Shown here: positions 33,131 to 41,922 of the stretch, in pieces
Position numbering within the stretch: the first letter of the stretch is position 1
Layout: the number at the start of each line of letters is the position of its first letter
Assembly: GCA_011052985.1 (NCBI GenBank)
Contig: DRHY01000178.1
Coordinates: 1 to 64,000, forward strand
Reading direction: 5' to 3'
Origin: Methylophaga thalassica
GTDB lineage: Bacteria > Pseudomonadota > Gammaproteobacteria > Nitrosococcales > Methylophagaceae
DNA length: 64,000 bases
Made by a program: the position numbers and the translations under genes
Notes under the pieces: generated by a model
The model's input: only the letters and a program-made list of their open reading frames with translations
Told to the model about the DNA's origin: nothing
Databases searched by the model: none

Positions 33131-33388
33131 ATGACAGATTTTAACATTGATGTACTTGATGGTTCTTTTCAGGCTCAAGCTGAACGTCTGACTAGGATGG
33201 TAGAAAGTAAGCGAATAACACCTGAGCTGGCATCACTTCTGCTTTCATATTACGCATTGGGAAGAGCTGAAGCTACAGGTGAAGTTTGTGATGTCGTTTC
33301 TTCAGCAAAAGTTTTTAATCCTGATCATGATGTGACCATGCAGCTTTTTAGAAAATCAAGGTCCGCACATCTTGTCTTTACTAAATAG
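33131..33388 (+). CDS. Hypothetical protein, 85 aa
   Basis: A small soluble protein, mostly helical. It comes 25 bp after the toxin, with ribosome site GGAG, so it could belong to the same transcript. No family recognised. Confidence 0.5.
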   Translation: MTDFNIDVLDGSFQAQAERLTRMVESKRITPELASLLLSYYALGRAEATGEVCDVVSSAKVFNPDHDVTMQLFRKSRSAHLVFTK

Positions 33389-33415
33389 AACCGCAACAAA
33401 ACCAGGGAATCAGTA

Positions 33416-33553
33416 ATGAATTGTGAAGAAAGACTTAATTGTTGTTCATGTGGGGATAACAACTGTGGATGCCGTTACTGTTGGGACTGTAACGCTTGCG
33501 AAAATTGTAAAAATGATATCGAGCCATGTGAAAACATGAGCATGGATGATTAA
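33416..33553 (+). CDS. Cysteine-rich micro-protein, 45 aa
   Basis: Eleven of 45 residues are Cys, arranged in C-x2-C and C-x-C pairs (CCSCGDNNCGC, CWDCNACENC), as in zinc-binding or metallothionein-like proteins. A ribosome site AGGGAA lies upstream of the ATG. The frame stays open after the stop for 58 more codons that also look coding, so the stop may be a nonsense mutation or a readthrough site. Confidence 0.5.
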   Translation: MNCEERLNCCSCGDNNCGCRYCWDCNACENCKNDIEPCENMSMDD

Positions 33554-33727
33554 CTGCTTCACACATGTGTTTTTAATGGCTGCATTATACTCAGGGGCAG
33601 TGATAACAAGTTCTATAGCCCGTTTACACTTGATATTCCCTTCGGTGATGATTGGCGAATCCATGACTATGAAGGATTTGGAGTATTCACAAATACTGAC
33701 AAGATAGCGAATGATATATTTCGATAA
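33554..33727 (+). other. In-frame continuation after the stop of the Cys-rich ORF
   Basis: 57 codons in the same frame with no start of their own read as a globular protein (SDNKFYSPFTLDIPFGDDW, then HDYEGFGVFTNTDKI) and end at TAA. Only a CTG or internal non-ATG start is available. This suggests that the two parts were once a single protein of about 104 residues, or are joined by stop-codon readthrough. Confidence 0.4.
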
Positions 33728-33753
33728 TAGATATTCATAAGGAAGGTCGATAA

Positions 33754-33954
33754 ATGCAATCATCAACGATTTCTTTTACTGCTCAGTTGAGCGGTGATTA
33801 TTCAACTGAAGATGTCGAAAAGGCTCTATCATCATTATCAAGTGCTTTAATTACAATCACTGAAAATCAATCAGAATATAAGTTCAGACCATTAACTGCT
33901 TTTTCACTCTCTTCCGAGGGTGAGTTAATGATGAATGTTCGATTCGTAGAATAA
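33754..33954 (+). CDS. Hypothetical protein, 66 aa
   Basis: A small soluble protein with ribosome site GAAGG. The text suggests an alpha/beta fold, but no family is recognised. It is followed by two small membrane proteins on the same strand. Confidence 0.5.
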   Translation: MQSSTISFTAQLSGDYSTEDVEKALSSLSSALITITENQSEYKFRPLTAFSLSSEGELMMNVRFVE

Positions 33955-33971
33955 AAATAGAAGGATAATCA

Positions 33972-34169
33972 ATGCTTGCCAGTGTTTTTTTAATACTTCT
34001 TTTTTGTGGTGCTGTACTTTTATTTGATCATGTTCAAAATGTTGGTTTTGTAGTTGCCACCGATCAGCTTGGAATCATTAGTTTAGCTCTATTTATCTCT
34101 GTCTTCGTAGTACCAATGATTGTGAAACTTATCGCTTTCTACACGAATAATTCAAAACAGGATAAGTAA
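33972..34169 (+). CDS. Small two-helix membrane protein
   Basis: 65 residues with helices at about 2-20 and 35-58. It has ribosome site AGAAGGA and is 17 bp from the previous gene. It ends one base before the next membrane protein, suggesting a pair. Confidence 0.5.
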   Translation: MLASVFLILLFCGAVLLFDHVQNVGFVVATDQLGIISLALFISVFVVPMIVKLIAFYTNNSKQDK

Positions 34170-34170
34170 G

Positions 34171-34449
34171 ATGGAGCCAAACGATATATTTTACTTTCTC
34201 CTCTTACTGCTAGGCTTATCAGTCTCAGTCCCAATCATTCAAGCTGCTACGATTAAAAATAAGGTCAGTCACTCCAATACTTTTATTCTAGTGTCGTTGA
34301 ACGTAGCATCCTGGATAGGATTGATTTCGAGTCAATTGAAACCTGATCCGCTCATGGCTTTATTTTGCTCAATTGTGGCTTTTGAGATTGCCATGTATTT
34401 AAAAAGAAGACTCATTGCTCGTTGGCAAAAGCTCGGCTATCTACTCTGA
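34171..34449 (+). CDS. Small multi-helix membrane protein
   Basis: 92 residues with three likely helices (8-26, 37-53, 60-76) and a basic C-terminal tail. It is adjacent to the previous membrane protein. The role is unknown. Confidence 0.5.
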   Translation: MEPNDIFYFLLLLLGLSVSVPIIQAATIKNKVSHSNTFILVSLNVASWIGLISSQLKPDPLMALFCSIVAFEIAMYLKRRLIARWQKLGYLL

Positions 34450-34517
34450 TACTGATGGCCTCTTTTAAGTGATTAGTTTGCTTAATCAACGCCTCAAGTG
34501 TTATCCCATTTTTAAAC

Positions 34518-36272
34518 TCAAGCAGCTTCAAACATATCAAGTTGCATTGGAATTACATTGATTATCTCTGCAGTTTTACTGTCTATTTTTTCTGGATAAA
34601 ATGAACGTGACAACAACTCTTCGACGTCTATACCTGGACCTACCAGTCCGAGACCTTCTTTAACTACAGTTCGCCTCAGAATAGCATCGTGAAGTGATAG
34701 CTGCTGAGGACTAAGACTAACAACTCCCATACTCACCCACCATTTATATCCTCGTGTGTAGCCGCGAGATAGAGTTGTGTCACTTCGTATATCCATCATT
34801 CTGTCATACTCAAAATCGATAGCTAGTACAGCTCCCTCAAAATCAACATCAAAGCTGGACTCGGTTTCGACATCCATTACAACCTTACCATTCTTAAGCG
34901 TCCGTACTCCCATACAATGGCTAGGGTCGAAGAATTCCATTTCAATCATTCGTAGTCCGTCAAAGACACCTTGCGAATAGGCATCACCCTCGACTTTAAA
35001 ATACTTAGTTTTGGGCATAGGAGTTCGTTTTACATAGTCAATGTCGGGGACAGGGTAGCGAACACCATTCTCGAAGATATCCTTATACTCAACAATAGCC
35101 TGAAATGGCCTGTGCATCCCTTGTAATGACCATAAAGCATCAATAGCAATCAGTCCTTCAAACGAGATTAATTGAAATCGTGGAAGAGATAAGCCGGCAG
35201 CGTATGCTGCTTCCTGTTCCTCGGCGTCAATAGTCAATGCATAACGAAGTAAGTCCAGGCACATCTCTGGTGAATAAGTGTCAGGACGTATTTTCAAACA
35301 ACCATCATCTGTAAGTGTACGGCCAACCCAATTACGTCGAGAGTAGTCCCACTGAGTTTTAAACATGAAATTTCTAAGACGATTAGCATTGACCATGTAG
35401 CCATATTTTTCTCGATCCGATTGAATCATATTTTCCAGAGACTTATCAGTTTTCCCCACTCTAAGACAAGTAATACAACCGCTTCGCGCCGTACAACTAT
35501 TACCTCTCTGAGATTTTAAGCTTTCCGTGATTGAATCCGAAATTACAGCACACCCAGAAGCTCCAGAGTCTGCGTATATACGAGTCAAATCTTCAAAGTC
35601 AGAGTAAGACTCAATCAAACCAGAACGTACATAACCAATCCATTCCCACACGTCATCTGTTTCAAAGTCAGCAATAGCAGCAAACACCAAATCTCCGTCT
35701 TTGTTTCTCATGGGTGAAAGGTGTGTTTCCTTACGCTTTTCCATTTTCTTTCCTCTGGCCACAGATTCAGAATAACGAGTGCCAACCAAAGTGACGACTT
35801 CTTTTCCTGATTTCCCAGCGACATCATTCAGCATTTTCTTACGCAGCCGCTTCATAGGCTTTATTTTGAGGTCAGTAGTGCAATCGGAATTGGTAGTAGG
35901 GAAAGAAGGCAAGCAACGACCACTAAAGATGCCTACTGCCCATTCATCATTCAGGTTTGGTCGAGCTATCTGAAAATCTAGATCCAGGCCATGCTTATCA
36001 GCAAACTTGAGTAATCTCTGAGAGTCCTTCAGTACGTGCATAGATATTTCGGGGTTTTCAACACCGGTATCACTATTGGTAGCCAGAATACGAGGGAATA
36101 TACCTTTTGATTTTGCTCGAAGGGCAGCATGGAGAGTAATGTCCATCAAAACACTACTATCTTTACCTGAACTGGTACTGACAGCTATAGGTATACCATC
36201 CATAAATAACTCTTCAATTCTTGTTATAGCAGCTTCAAATTTAGGATTATTCATGGTGCTCATTTTGTTCAC
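34518..36272 (-). CDS. PAPS-reductase/DndC-like sulfurtransferase
   Basis: A 584-residue ATP-pyrophosphatase-fold enzyme. The PP-loop STSSGKDSSVL lies near residue 33, and NSDTGVENPE follows. A Cys cluster (SCTARSGCITCLRVGKTDKSL, about 255-275) closely matches the iron-sulfur site of DndC-type proteins, which activate sulfur for DNA phosphorothioation. The C-terminal 250 residues are an extension of unknown role. No dndB, dndD, dndE or ssp genes are nearby, so it would have to work alone, with host partners, or in another pathway. The first start is GTG, but two in-frame ATGs follow closely and none has a strong ribosome site. Family certain; role open. Confidence 0.75.
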   Translation of the reverse strand: MNKMSTMNNPKFEAAITRIEELFMDGIPIAVSTSSGKDSSVLMDITLHAALRAKSKGIFPRILATNSDTGVENPEISMHVLKDSQRLLKFADKHGLDLDFQIARPNLNDEWAVGIFSGRCLPSFPTTNSDCTTDLKIKPMKRLRKKMLNDVAGKSGKEVVTLVGTRYSESVARGKKMEKRKETHLSPMRNKDGDLVFAAIADFETDDVWEWIGYVRSGLIESYSDFEDLTRIYADSGASGCAVISDSITESLKSQRGNSCTARSGCITCLRVGKTDKSLENMIQSDREKYGYMVNANRLRNFMFKTQWDYSRRNWVGRTLTDDGCLKIRPDTYSPEMCLDLLRYALTIDAEEQEAAYAAGLSLPRFQLISFEGLIAIDALWSLQGMHRPFQAIVEYKDIFENGVRYPVPDIDYVKRTPMPKTKYFKVEGDAYSQGVFDGLRMIEMEFFDPSHCMGVRTLKNGKVVMDVETESSFDVDFEGAVLAIDFEYDRMMDIRSDTTLSRGYTRGYKWWVSMGVVSLSPQQLSLHDAILRRTVVKEGLGLVGPGIDVEELLSRSFYPEKIDSKTAEIINVIPMQLDMFEAA

Positions 36273-36298
36273 GTCCGGTTAATTGCAAATACAAAAAC

Positions 36299-36330
36299 CA
36301 TTTGATCACGTAAATCAGAAGGGGCAACCC
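36299..36330 (-). promoter_or_regulatory. Possible shared upstream motif (TTGC..CGTGATCAAAT)
   Basis: Upstream of the DndC-like gene, on its strand, TTGC and CGTGATCAAATGG are 12 bp apart. The same words at the same spacing precede the PRTRC ParB gene, and a partial form precedes the DUF4942 gene. It may bind a common regulator. Confidence 0.35.
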
Positions 36331-36495
36331 TTAGAACTAATAATGCAGTTAGCCACCACAAGAATAATATTAAGAGCGCTAAGCAATAGAGTCTGCCTAG
36401 CCTTCAGAAATGGGGTAATGTAATGAGAAATATTCCGTCTCAGAGCAATAGAATAATAAGGAATTATATTTGGCCTGCTATAAAACGGTTAGACA

Positions 36496-36535
36496 TAAAA
36501 AAAGCCCCATGTCCTATCGGTACAAGGGGCTTTTT
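36496..36535. terminator. Bidirectional terminator
   Basis: AAAAAGCCCC and GGGGCTTTTT form the stem, with A/T-runs on both sides. It ends the leftward lipoprotein transcript and would also stop rightward reading. Confidence 0.8.
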
Positions 36536-36549
36536 GTGCTTGATTAGTA

Positions 36550-37194
36550 TTAACGCACCAACTTACCATGCTTCCATTTATCACTCATTTGAATTAATGG
36601 AGCAGAGCCTTCTTTGATGGTTTCAGGATGCTCAGTAGCTTGAGCAATAGAAGAAAACTTCTCATTTAAATAAGGTGAGTCCTTAGCCCAGTCAGCAATA
36701 TTAGCTAGTTTATAGGTATAACTCACTTGTGACATGACGTAGCCAAATCTTTCAGCTGGCTCGGTAAAGTCAGTAACTTCCACCACTTCATTATTTGCAT
36801 AACAAAAACGGACCCTTTCACGTGAGTTTATATTCGCATTGTTTTCACCTTCAGCGGTCAGACTGTATTTACTACCAGGTACAAGCTTTGGTGCTTCATC
36901 ATCAAACATTGCAGCAAATGCAGGGTTTTTGATTTGTACATCTTCGACTTTCAAAAAACCAATATCCACAAACTCATCAAAAACCGTGTGTTTTTTTGCT
37001 AACTCTCTCGTATAGGGCAGCACCCCAATATCTAAGCACTCCGGTTTCTGCTCATAATAATCATTTATCGCAGCCTTAAAATTCTCTTTATTTGCATCAG
37101 TTGGGCTAGAACAACCGATTACTGATGTTAATACAATTGCCGTGAGGCTTAGAGTTCCTAATCTATTTATCACTAATAAATCCTTATTTTGCAT
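36550..37194 (-). CDS. Hypothetical lipoprotein, 214 aa
   Basis: A secreted lipoprotein: signal peptide with lipobox SVIGC at about residue 28, then a soluble domain with two further Cys (PECLD, RFCYAN) that may pair. Family unknown to me. Its start overlaps the stop of the upstream small gene, so they form an operon. Confidence 0.6.
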   Translation of the reverse strand: MQNKDLLVINRLGTLSLTAIVLTSVIGCSSPTDANKENFKAAINDYYEQKPECLDIGVLPYTRELAKKHTVFDEFVDIGFLKVEDVQIKNPAFAAMFDDEAPKLVPGSKYSLTAEGENNANINSRERVRFCYANNEVVEVTDFTEPAERFGYVMSQVSYTYKLANIADWAKDSPYLNEKFSSIAQATEHPETIKEGSAPLIQMSDKWKHGKLVR

Positions 37195-37489
37195 GGTGTG
37201 GAAATTCTTTTTCTAAGTGTTTTAACACAGTGTCCAACGCTTCATCAGATGAGCAGCCAGCAACACTCATTAACCCGGTTACAGCAAGACTGGAAACACT
37301 ATCTAATGTCTCTATGTCATCAAGGGTAGGGTTCAGCTCAAACTCTGAGTTAGTCACCAAAAGAGATTGAGCCTGAAACTGTTTAGCTAAAATAACTGCC
37401 AGCTTTTTAACTTGTTCAATATCCATTGATGTTTGTGAGGACAGTGTGGCCATAAGCAATTTTGCTTCTTCGTTTATGTTATTTGTCAT
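37184..37489 (-). CDS. Hypothetical helical protein, 101 aa
   Basis: An acidic, mostly helical soluble protein, cotranscribed with the lipoprotein by an 11-bp overlap. No family recognised. Confidence 0.5.
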   Translation of the reverse strand: MTNNINEEAKLLMATLSSQTSMDIEQVKKLAVILAKQFQAQSLLVTNSEFELNPTLDDIETLDSVSSLAVTGLMSVAGCSSDEALDTVLKHLEKEFPHHAK

Positions 37490-37616
37490 GAGAGTTCCAA
37501 TAATAATATTAAGCTGCAGCTGCTCACTTGATGGTTAGGTTATCTTACGACCCCATAAACACAAGTAAACATGTCACAGTTTGTTTTTTCTATACATCAC
37601 CAATAATAGTGGCGAC

Positions 37617-37787
37617 TTATTTACGAGCATGTGAAAGTAGAGTGCATGTAATATAGATGATTACTCCAATTGCTAGATATGTGCTTAGCCCTATAACCTC
37701 TTGACCTCTCAAATCACCATATACAGAGATCGAAAAATAGATGATGGCAACAACTTTAATTAGGTTACCTTTAAATAAATGTTCCAT
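37617..37787 (-). CDS. Small two-helix membrane protein, 56 aa
   Basis: Translation begins MEHLFKGNLIK and contains two hydrophobic helices split by a short polar loop (GDLRGQ). A good ribosome site, GAGGTAG, lies seven bases before the ATG. Family unknown; it lies between the lipoprotein unit and the methyltransferase on the same strand. Confidence 0.55.
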   Translation of the reverse strand: MEHLFKGNLIKVVAIIYFSISVYGDLRGQEVIGLSTYLAIGVIIYITCTLLSHARK

Positions 37788-37891
37788 AGGTTTACTACCT
37801 CATTAATTCCAATACGCTTGTCGATTGACAATTCATTAGCAAAAGGGCAAAGAAACAAGTCTGTTTATTTGCCCTAAGCCACTGCCACTAA

Positions 37892-39589
37892 TTAAGCTGC
37901 TTCTTTGAACCCTAATTGCAAGAAAGAGGTATTGGTTAATTTTAGATTTTGATTAAAGCTTTCTGCTGCTTCATCAATAGTAATATCAAGTTCATCTGCA
38001 GCTTCCTGGGCTGACTTTAGCCATCCCTCTAATCGTCCAAACTCGACATTCAGTTTCCGCATGAAAGCTTGGTTAAACTTCACATGGCAGTTACCATTTT
38101 TGAAGGCCTTAACCGTCATCAAAAGTGATGTTTTACCAGTGACATGATCCCAGAAATGAAATTCTTTACCTTTGTTACTTTCCCATTGATAGTCCATTGG
38201 CCGTTCATAGTTTGTTGTGTCAAACCCAAGGTTAGTCGCTACCGTTAGGATGTCCATGATGAGGTCATGTGCTCTCTCTGTTAGCCCGTTGTATCGGTTT
38301 AAATCAAAGCTCCATTCACTTACAACTAATCCCCCAGCTCGTTCTAAAACCAGTCGCGTTTCTAATGAATATCGGCTTAATCCTTCTGGTGTTCGACAGT
38401 AACGCCATTTCTCCTCGCCATAGGTCTTAGTATTCGATTTATATAAAACAATGTTGGCTTTTTCGACCATTCTTTTAACAAGCGAGACTAGTTGTTCATC
38501 AAAGTAATGGTTGGCATTCTTTATGACCCAAATTACAACTGCATAGATATTTTCTGAATTGAAATCAACATCGGTTCTGGTTGTCAGGTTAGATAGCAAT
38601 CTCTCGCGTGATGATTTAGTTAATTTGTCGGTGATTTTTTTCAGGTTATTAAACAATTCCTGCCAATAAATATTTTTGAGACCTTTTACTTTTAGTCTCA
38701 AACCTTCTCTGACATCTTTGAAGCTAACCCCTAGTTCATCAAGTAAGTCTGCATCAAGTGTTTCAAATGCTCTGTAGTTTTCCATAAGTTTAGAGAGATC
38801 ACGTTCATACAATTGAATAAGTACTTGAATTAGATCCTTACCTGTCACTAACTCATTTTGTATGCGCTCCTGACTTAAGCTAGCAGATACATCATTCAAA
38901 TCACGACCAGATGTTTTCTCAATCTTGAAATTATCGTTAAACCAAATAGTAAATGGATCAGTGTCGGCTCGACTTGAGCTTGAACGATGTCTGCTTTTTG
39001 TCACCAGAGAGACTTTAATAATGTCGACTTTTGCTCTGGAAACACGGTCGGCTGATAAGAAATCTTTTTGTTTAAGCGTTTCTGCTTTAGCACCTCTAAT
39101 TTCGATTGCATCTTGAATATTTTTACTCGACTTCCACCGACTGGGGATAACGAGATAAATATAAGCTGAATTGGACTCTCTAATGATCTTACTGGACCAG
39201 TCTTCAAATTCTGAATAGGGAGGATTCGCAATCGTTAGTGTCGTGTTTTTATCCATTAAAGTCTGCTGGTGGAACTCTGCACCAATAACAAATATTGATT
39301 TATCCATAGCTTGGATAAGCGGCTTAGACTTCTCTATGGCGTATCGCTGCCCTTCAGTGAGATATTTAAGAGAACGCCCATCTCCAGCCCCACAGTCAAG
39401 AATAGAAGGGTTAGGATTAATATCATAGTCATCAACCATTTTATCGATGTCGTCTTTTATGACTTTGAGCATCTCTTCAGTAGTGGGATACCATTCAAAG
39501 TCCTGACCTTCACTTTTTATCCTTGATACTAAGGCCATCGTTGATTTTTTGTTATCAGGGTTGAAACTATTTTGTTGTGACAAATTCAT
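37892..39589 (-). CDS. SAM-dependent methyltransferase with DUF4942 domain
   Basis: A 565-residue protein. The N-terminal half is a class I methyltransferase: SILDCGAGDGRSL (SAM loop, about 62-74) and TIANPPYSEF (NPPY catalytic motif, about 130-139), which marks N6-adenine-type DNA enzymes. The C-terminal half (about 390-530) has the WRYCRTPEG, LSRYSLETRLVL and KEFHFWDHV blocks of DUF4942. Such proteins occur on phages and plasmids without a restriction partner, where methylation may protect incoming DNA. GGAGG precedes the ATG at ideal distance. No restriction endonuclease is adjacent. Confidence 0.75.
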   Translation of the reverse strand: MNLSQQNSFNPDNKKSTMALVSRIKSEGQDFEWYPTTEEMLKVIKDDIDKMVDDYDINPNPSILDCGAGDGRSLKYLTEGQRYAIEKSKPLIQAMDKSIFVIGAEFHQQTLMDKNTTLTIANPPYSEFEDWSSKIIRESNSAYIYLVIPSRWKSSKNIQDAIEIRGAKAETLKQKDFLSADRVSRAKVDIIKVSLVTKSRHRSSSSRADTDPFTIWFNDNFKIEKTSGRDLNDVSASLSQERIQNELVTGKDLIQVLIQLYERDLSKLMENYRAFETLDADLLDELGVSFKDVREGLRLKVKGLKNIYWQELFNNLKKITDKLTKSSRERLLSNLTTRTDVDFNSENIYAVVIWVIKNANHYFDEQLVSLVKRMVEKANIVLYKSNTKTYGEEKWRYCRTPEGLSRYSLETRLVLERAGGLVVSEWSFDLNRYNGLTERAHDLIMDILTVATNLGFDTTNYERPMDYQWESNKGKEFHFWDHVTGKTSLLMTVKAFKNGNCHVKFNQAFMRKLNVEFGRLEGWLKSAQEAADELDITIDEAAESFNQNLKLTNTSFLQLGFKEAA

Positions 39590-39599
39590 TTATTCCTCC

Positions 39600-39880
39600 A
39601 GAGTGATTGAATTAATTTGCTGTAGGGTGATTTCCTAAAGCTCAAATCCAATCTCTCATGGAAGTCTGATCGCGCAAGTGCCCTCCAGAATGGTAACGAT
39701 CACGTGATGATTTTGTATCGAATTTAAAAACTGGGGGAGTAGATAGTGATGTAATAAATGTGTTTATTTCTATCTTGGAAGTACAACTAAGACTAGTTGA
39801 GTTATAGTCTTTGACGGATCTCGTGATCCGTCAAAACTTATGCTTTTGTTAGTCTGAAAAGTAAATTAAGGAATATCGTT
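39600..39880. other. Intergenic region upstream of methyltransferase
   Basis: It holds a perfect 10-bp inverted repeat, TTGACGGATC/GATCCGTCAA, at 39811-39834, the palindrome ATCACGTGAT near 39700, and TTGCGCGAT at 39668-39676 on the minus strand, part of a motif seen also before the PRTRC ParB gene. No gene. Confidence 0.4.
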
Positions 39881-39883
39881 AAT

Positions 39884-40780
39884 TTAATTTTTAGTAAGGG
39901 ATAGTGCTTTGGCTATAGCACTATCTAAATCATTAGAAACACCATGGTTTGTACTTCGGTCCCAAGCACCACCATCAAGAACACGCACTAGGTATTGGGT
40001 TTCGTCATTTTCACCGATTGTTCTAATAAACGGCCTATTCCACCAGTGCTGAATTTCAAGTTTTGTACGTAATGAGTTATCTTTATTCTCAAAATTTTGT
40101 GGTAGATTTGGATCGATACAAATACCTGACACAATATTGGTTTGATTTTCTGGCCAATGCTCAGGAAGATAGCTCTCATCATCTTCGAACCATTCGTTAT
40201 CGAAGATATAGTCATTCTCTAAAAACTTACCTTTGACAATATAGAGTGCGGGTAATTTAAATGTGGCTTTATCGAGAAGGGTATTCAACGAATAACAGGC
40301 ACCTTCGTCACTCAGTCCCGGAATCATGAAGTTAATGCGATAAAATTTCTTGCTTGATATTTCATTATCAAAAATTTCTTTAAGTTCTTCTTCACTATAG
40401 ATGTCTTTCAGTTGCCGGTTATCTTCATCATCTTCTTCAATGAGATGGATGAAGTACTGATAATAAGCATCGTGAATCACAACCTCGGCTAGTTCATCTT
40501 CTGTGAGGTAGAACTTGGTATCAAAAATCTCCATTGCATCTTCAAGGTTAAATACGGCAAAGATTCCTTCATTGAAATATCGTTCTGTTTCGTGAAAGAC
40601 TTTATTTCCATCTATGACTTGGTGCCAATTATCGAAACCAAATTTCTTGGCCACTTTTTCAAGTGCTTCAGTGTGAGTGATATTTTCAGCACGCTTAAGC
40701 TTTTTAGCCTGGGCCTTGAGTTTACTAACAGAAGAAGAGTCTATGTGGGCATTATTGCCACGTATGATTTTGGTAATCAT
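39884..40780 (-). CDS. Hypothetical protein with glyoxalase-superfamily N-terminal motif
   Basis: A 298-residue protein. SVSKLKAQAKKLKRAENITHTEALEKVAKKFGFDNWHQV at about residues 17-55 is the helical module seen at the start of many 'glyoxalase-related' and other plasmid-borne proteins, characterised by HxEALE and a GFxxW end. The rest is strongly acidic and unassigned. A role is not known. Confidence 0.55.
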   Translation of the reverse strand: MITKIIRGNNAHIDSSSVSKLKAQAKKLKRAENITHTEALEKVAKKFGFDNWHQVIDGNKVFHETERYFNEGIFAVFNLEDAMEIFDTKFYLTEDELAEVVIHDAYYQYFIHLIEEDDEDNRQLKDIYSEEELKEIFDNEISSKKFYRINFMIPGLSDEGACYSLNTLLDKATFKLPALYIVKGKFLENDYIFDNEWFEDDESYLPEHWPENQTNIVSGICIDPNLPQNFENKDNSLRTKLEIQHWWNRPFIRTIGENDETQYLVRVLDGGAWDRSTNHGVSNDLDSAIAKALSLTKN

Positions 40781-41001
40781 CTTTGTACTCCTATGATGTC
40801 ATTACGAGTACCCACTGCCCGTACATCACGGAAAAAGATTTCACCATATAGTTGTTTTGCATCGTCTCGTTTGAGTTTGCATAGTGGGTAGCCGGCGTCG
40901 ATAAGCCAGATTTAAGATTAGCAAACTGGAGAATTAGATGCCAGAGAAAATTTACAGCGGTGAATCTTTAACTATTTTGTTATAGGGAACTGGGCTTTCT
41001 A

Positions 41002-41082
41002 ATGAGAAGCATAGTTTTTGAAGATATTTCTGGAATGATGCAATATAAGTCTCCACAGTTTGAGAGACTTATAGCAGTATGA
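41002..41082 (+). CDS. Possible 26-aa leader ORF
   Basis: MRSIVFEDISG to QFERLIAV is open from a good ATG and overlaps the next start in an ATGA context. This arrangement is typical of translational coupling. It may be a leader peptide or the frameshifted start of the following gene. The ribosome site is weak. Confidence 0.35.
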   Translation: MRSIVFEDISGMMQYKSPQFERLIAV

Positions 41083-41726
41083 AATGTTATGCCAAATGGG
41101 AAGAAGACGACAATGCTAAGATTTTCTTTCGAGATCAAACAATCTTACAGTTTGGTAATAGTTGGGATTTAATTGCTAACTTAATTCTGCTCAATCCTGG
41201 CAGTGCATCACCCGTAAATAACGAATCGAAGACTGACTACTTACGCTCCCAAGAACTGCCATTCTTCATAGAACCTAAACAACACGAGATGTATGTTGAA
41301 TTCAAACTCGACCCTTTAATGCGTAACATTCTAAATCTGTTCTCATCTCATTATCATGGCGGAACAATCAAGATATATAACTTGTTTAACCTTAAAAATC
41401 AGGACTCGACAAAAGCCATAGAAGACTTTCAACAGAATTTAATGCATCCCAAGATGTTTACAGCCGATTCAGACATTCTTTATTGTGCATCGCCGGTCAT
41501 TGTTGCTTCGGGTACAAAAGCAAAATCTCAAGAGCTGCTTATTCAGCTAATCAGACATATCAGGTTGGCATCAAGTGAAAAGCTATTTGCCCTGGAACAA
41601 AAAAACGAGAAATTATTTCACATAAAAAAAGCCGAAGTGAATGCATCAGGATATGTAGATAGCTACCATCCATCATTCACGTTCAAATATGGAAATAAAA
41701 CTGAATTAGGTGAACTACCTATCTAA
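41079..41726 (+). CDS. DUF1643-like protein
   Basis: A 215-residue protein. LIANLILLNPGSA and KIYNLFNLKNQDS followed by a Val/Ala-rich strand recall DUF1643 proteins, which have the pattern LxNPSxA and NLFxLR. DUF1643 genes often accompany phage and plasmid cargo; no activity is known. It is a single-gene unit before leader 3. Confidence 0.5.
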   Translation: MKCYAKWEEDDNAKIFFRDQTILQFGNSWDLIANLILLNPGSASPVNNESKTDYLRSQELPFFIEPKQHEMYVEFKLDPLMRNILNLFSSHYHGGTIKIYNLFNLKNQDSTKAIEDFQQNLMHPKMFTADSDILYCASPVIVASGTKAKSQELLIQLIRHIRLASSEKLFALEQKNEKLFHIKKAEVNASGYVDSYHPSFTFKYGNKTELGELPI

Positions 41727-41781
41727 ACTAATGTGCGACGTTTGACACTTACTACCGCATAAGATAAATTCAAACTATCTT

Positions 41782-41922
41782 TGCAACTCAGTTGCATTGA
41801 AAGTTCTGCCACACTTTTAAGCTGGCACTCATTATCAAAGCTGTAAAATGCTTTGCCTACGAACCCAAGGGGTATGCTACCCCTTCGGGGACGGCTGCCC
41901 CTTTTTCTTATGGAGAATTTCC
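41782..41922 (+). ncRNA. Structured 5' leader 3 (long form)
   Basis: (a) TGCAACT/AGTTGCA hairpin at 41782-41796. (b) GAAAGT at 41799 pairs with ACTTT in the loop of TGCCA/TGGCA (41807-41827), followed by CTCAT as in leader 1. (d) AAAGC/GCTTT at 41837-41854. Then AAGGGGTA/TACCCCTT, with CCC before it able to pair GGG after it. A GGGG..CCCC hairpin followed by TTTTT resembles a terminator just before the ribosome site TGGAGAA. Confidence 0.65.

Noticed and set aside
33446-33766. Leftward ORF opposite the Cys-rich gene
   Set aside because: Its Ile/Thr/Val-rich text looks like the antisense of the rightward frame, and it has no ribosome site.
36423-36617. 64-residue rightward ORF
   Set aside because: It spans the bidirectional terminator and overlaps the lipoprotein gene end.
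39811-39834. Terminator of the leftward gene at 39884
   Set aside because: The 10-bp stem is perfect, but there is no T-run on either strand; more likely an operator or pause site.
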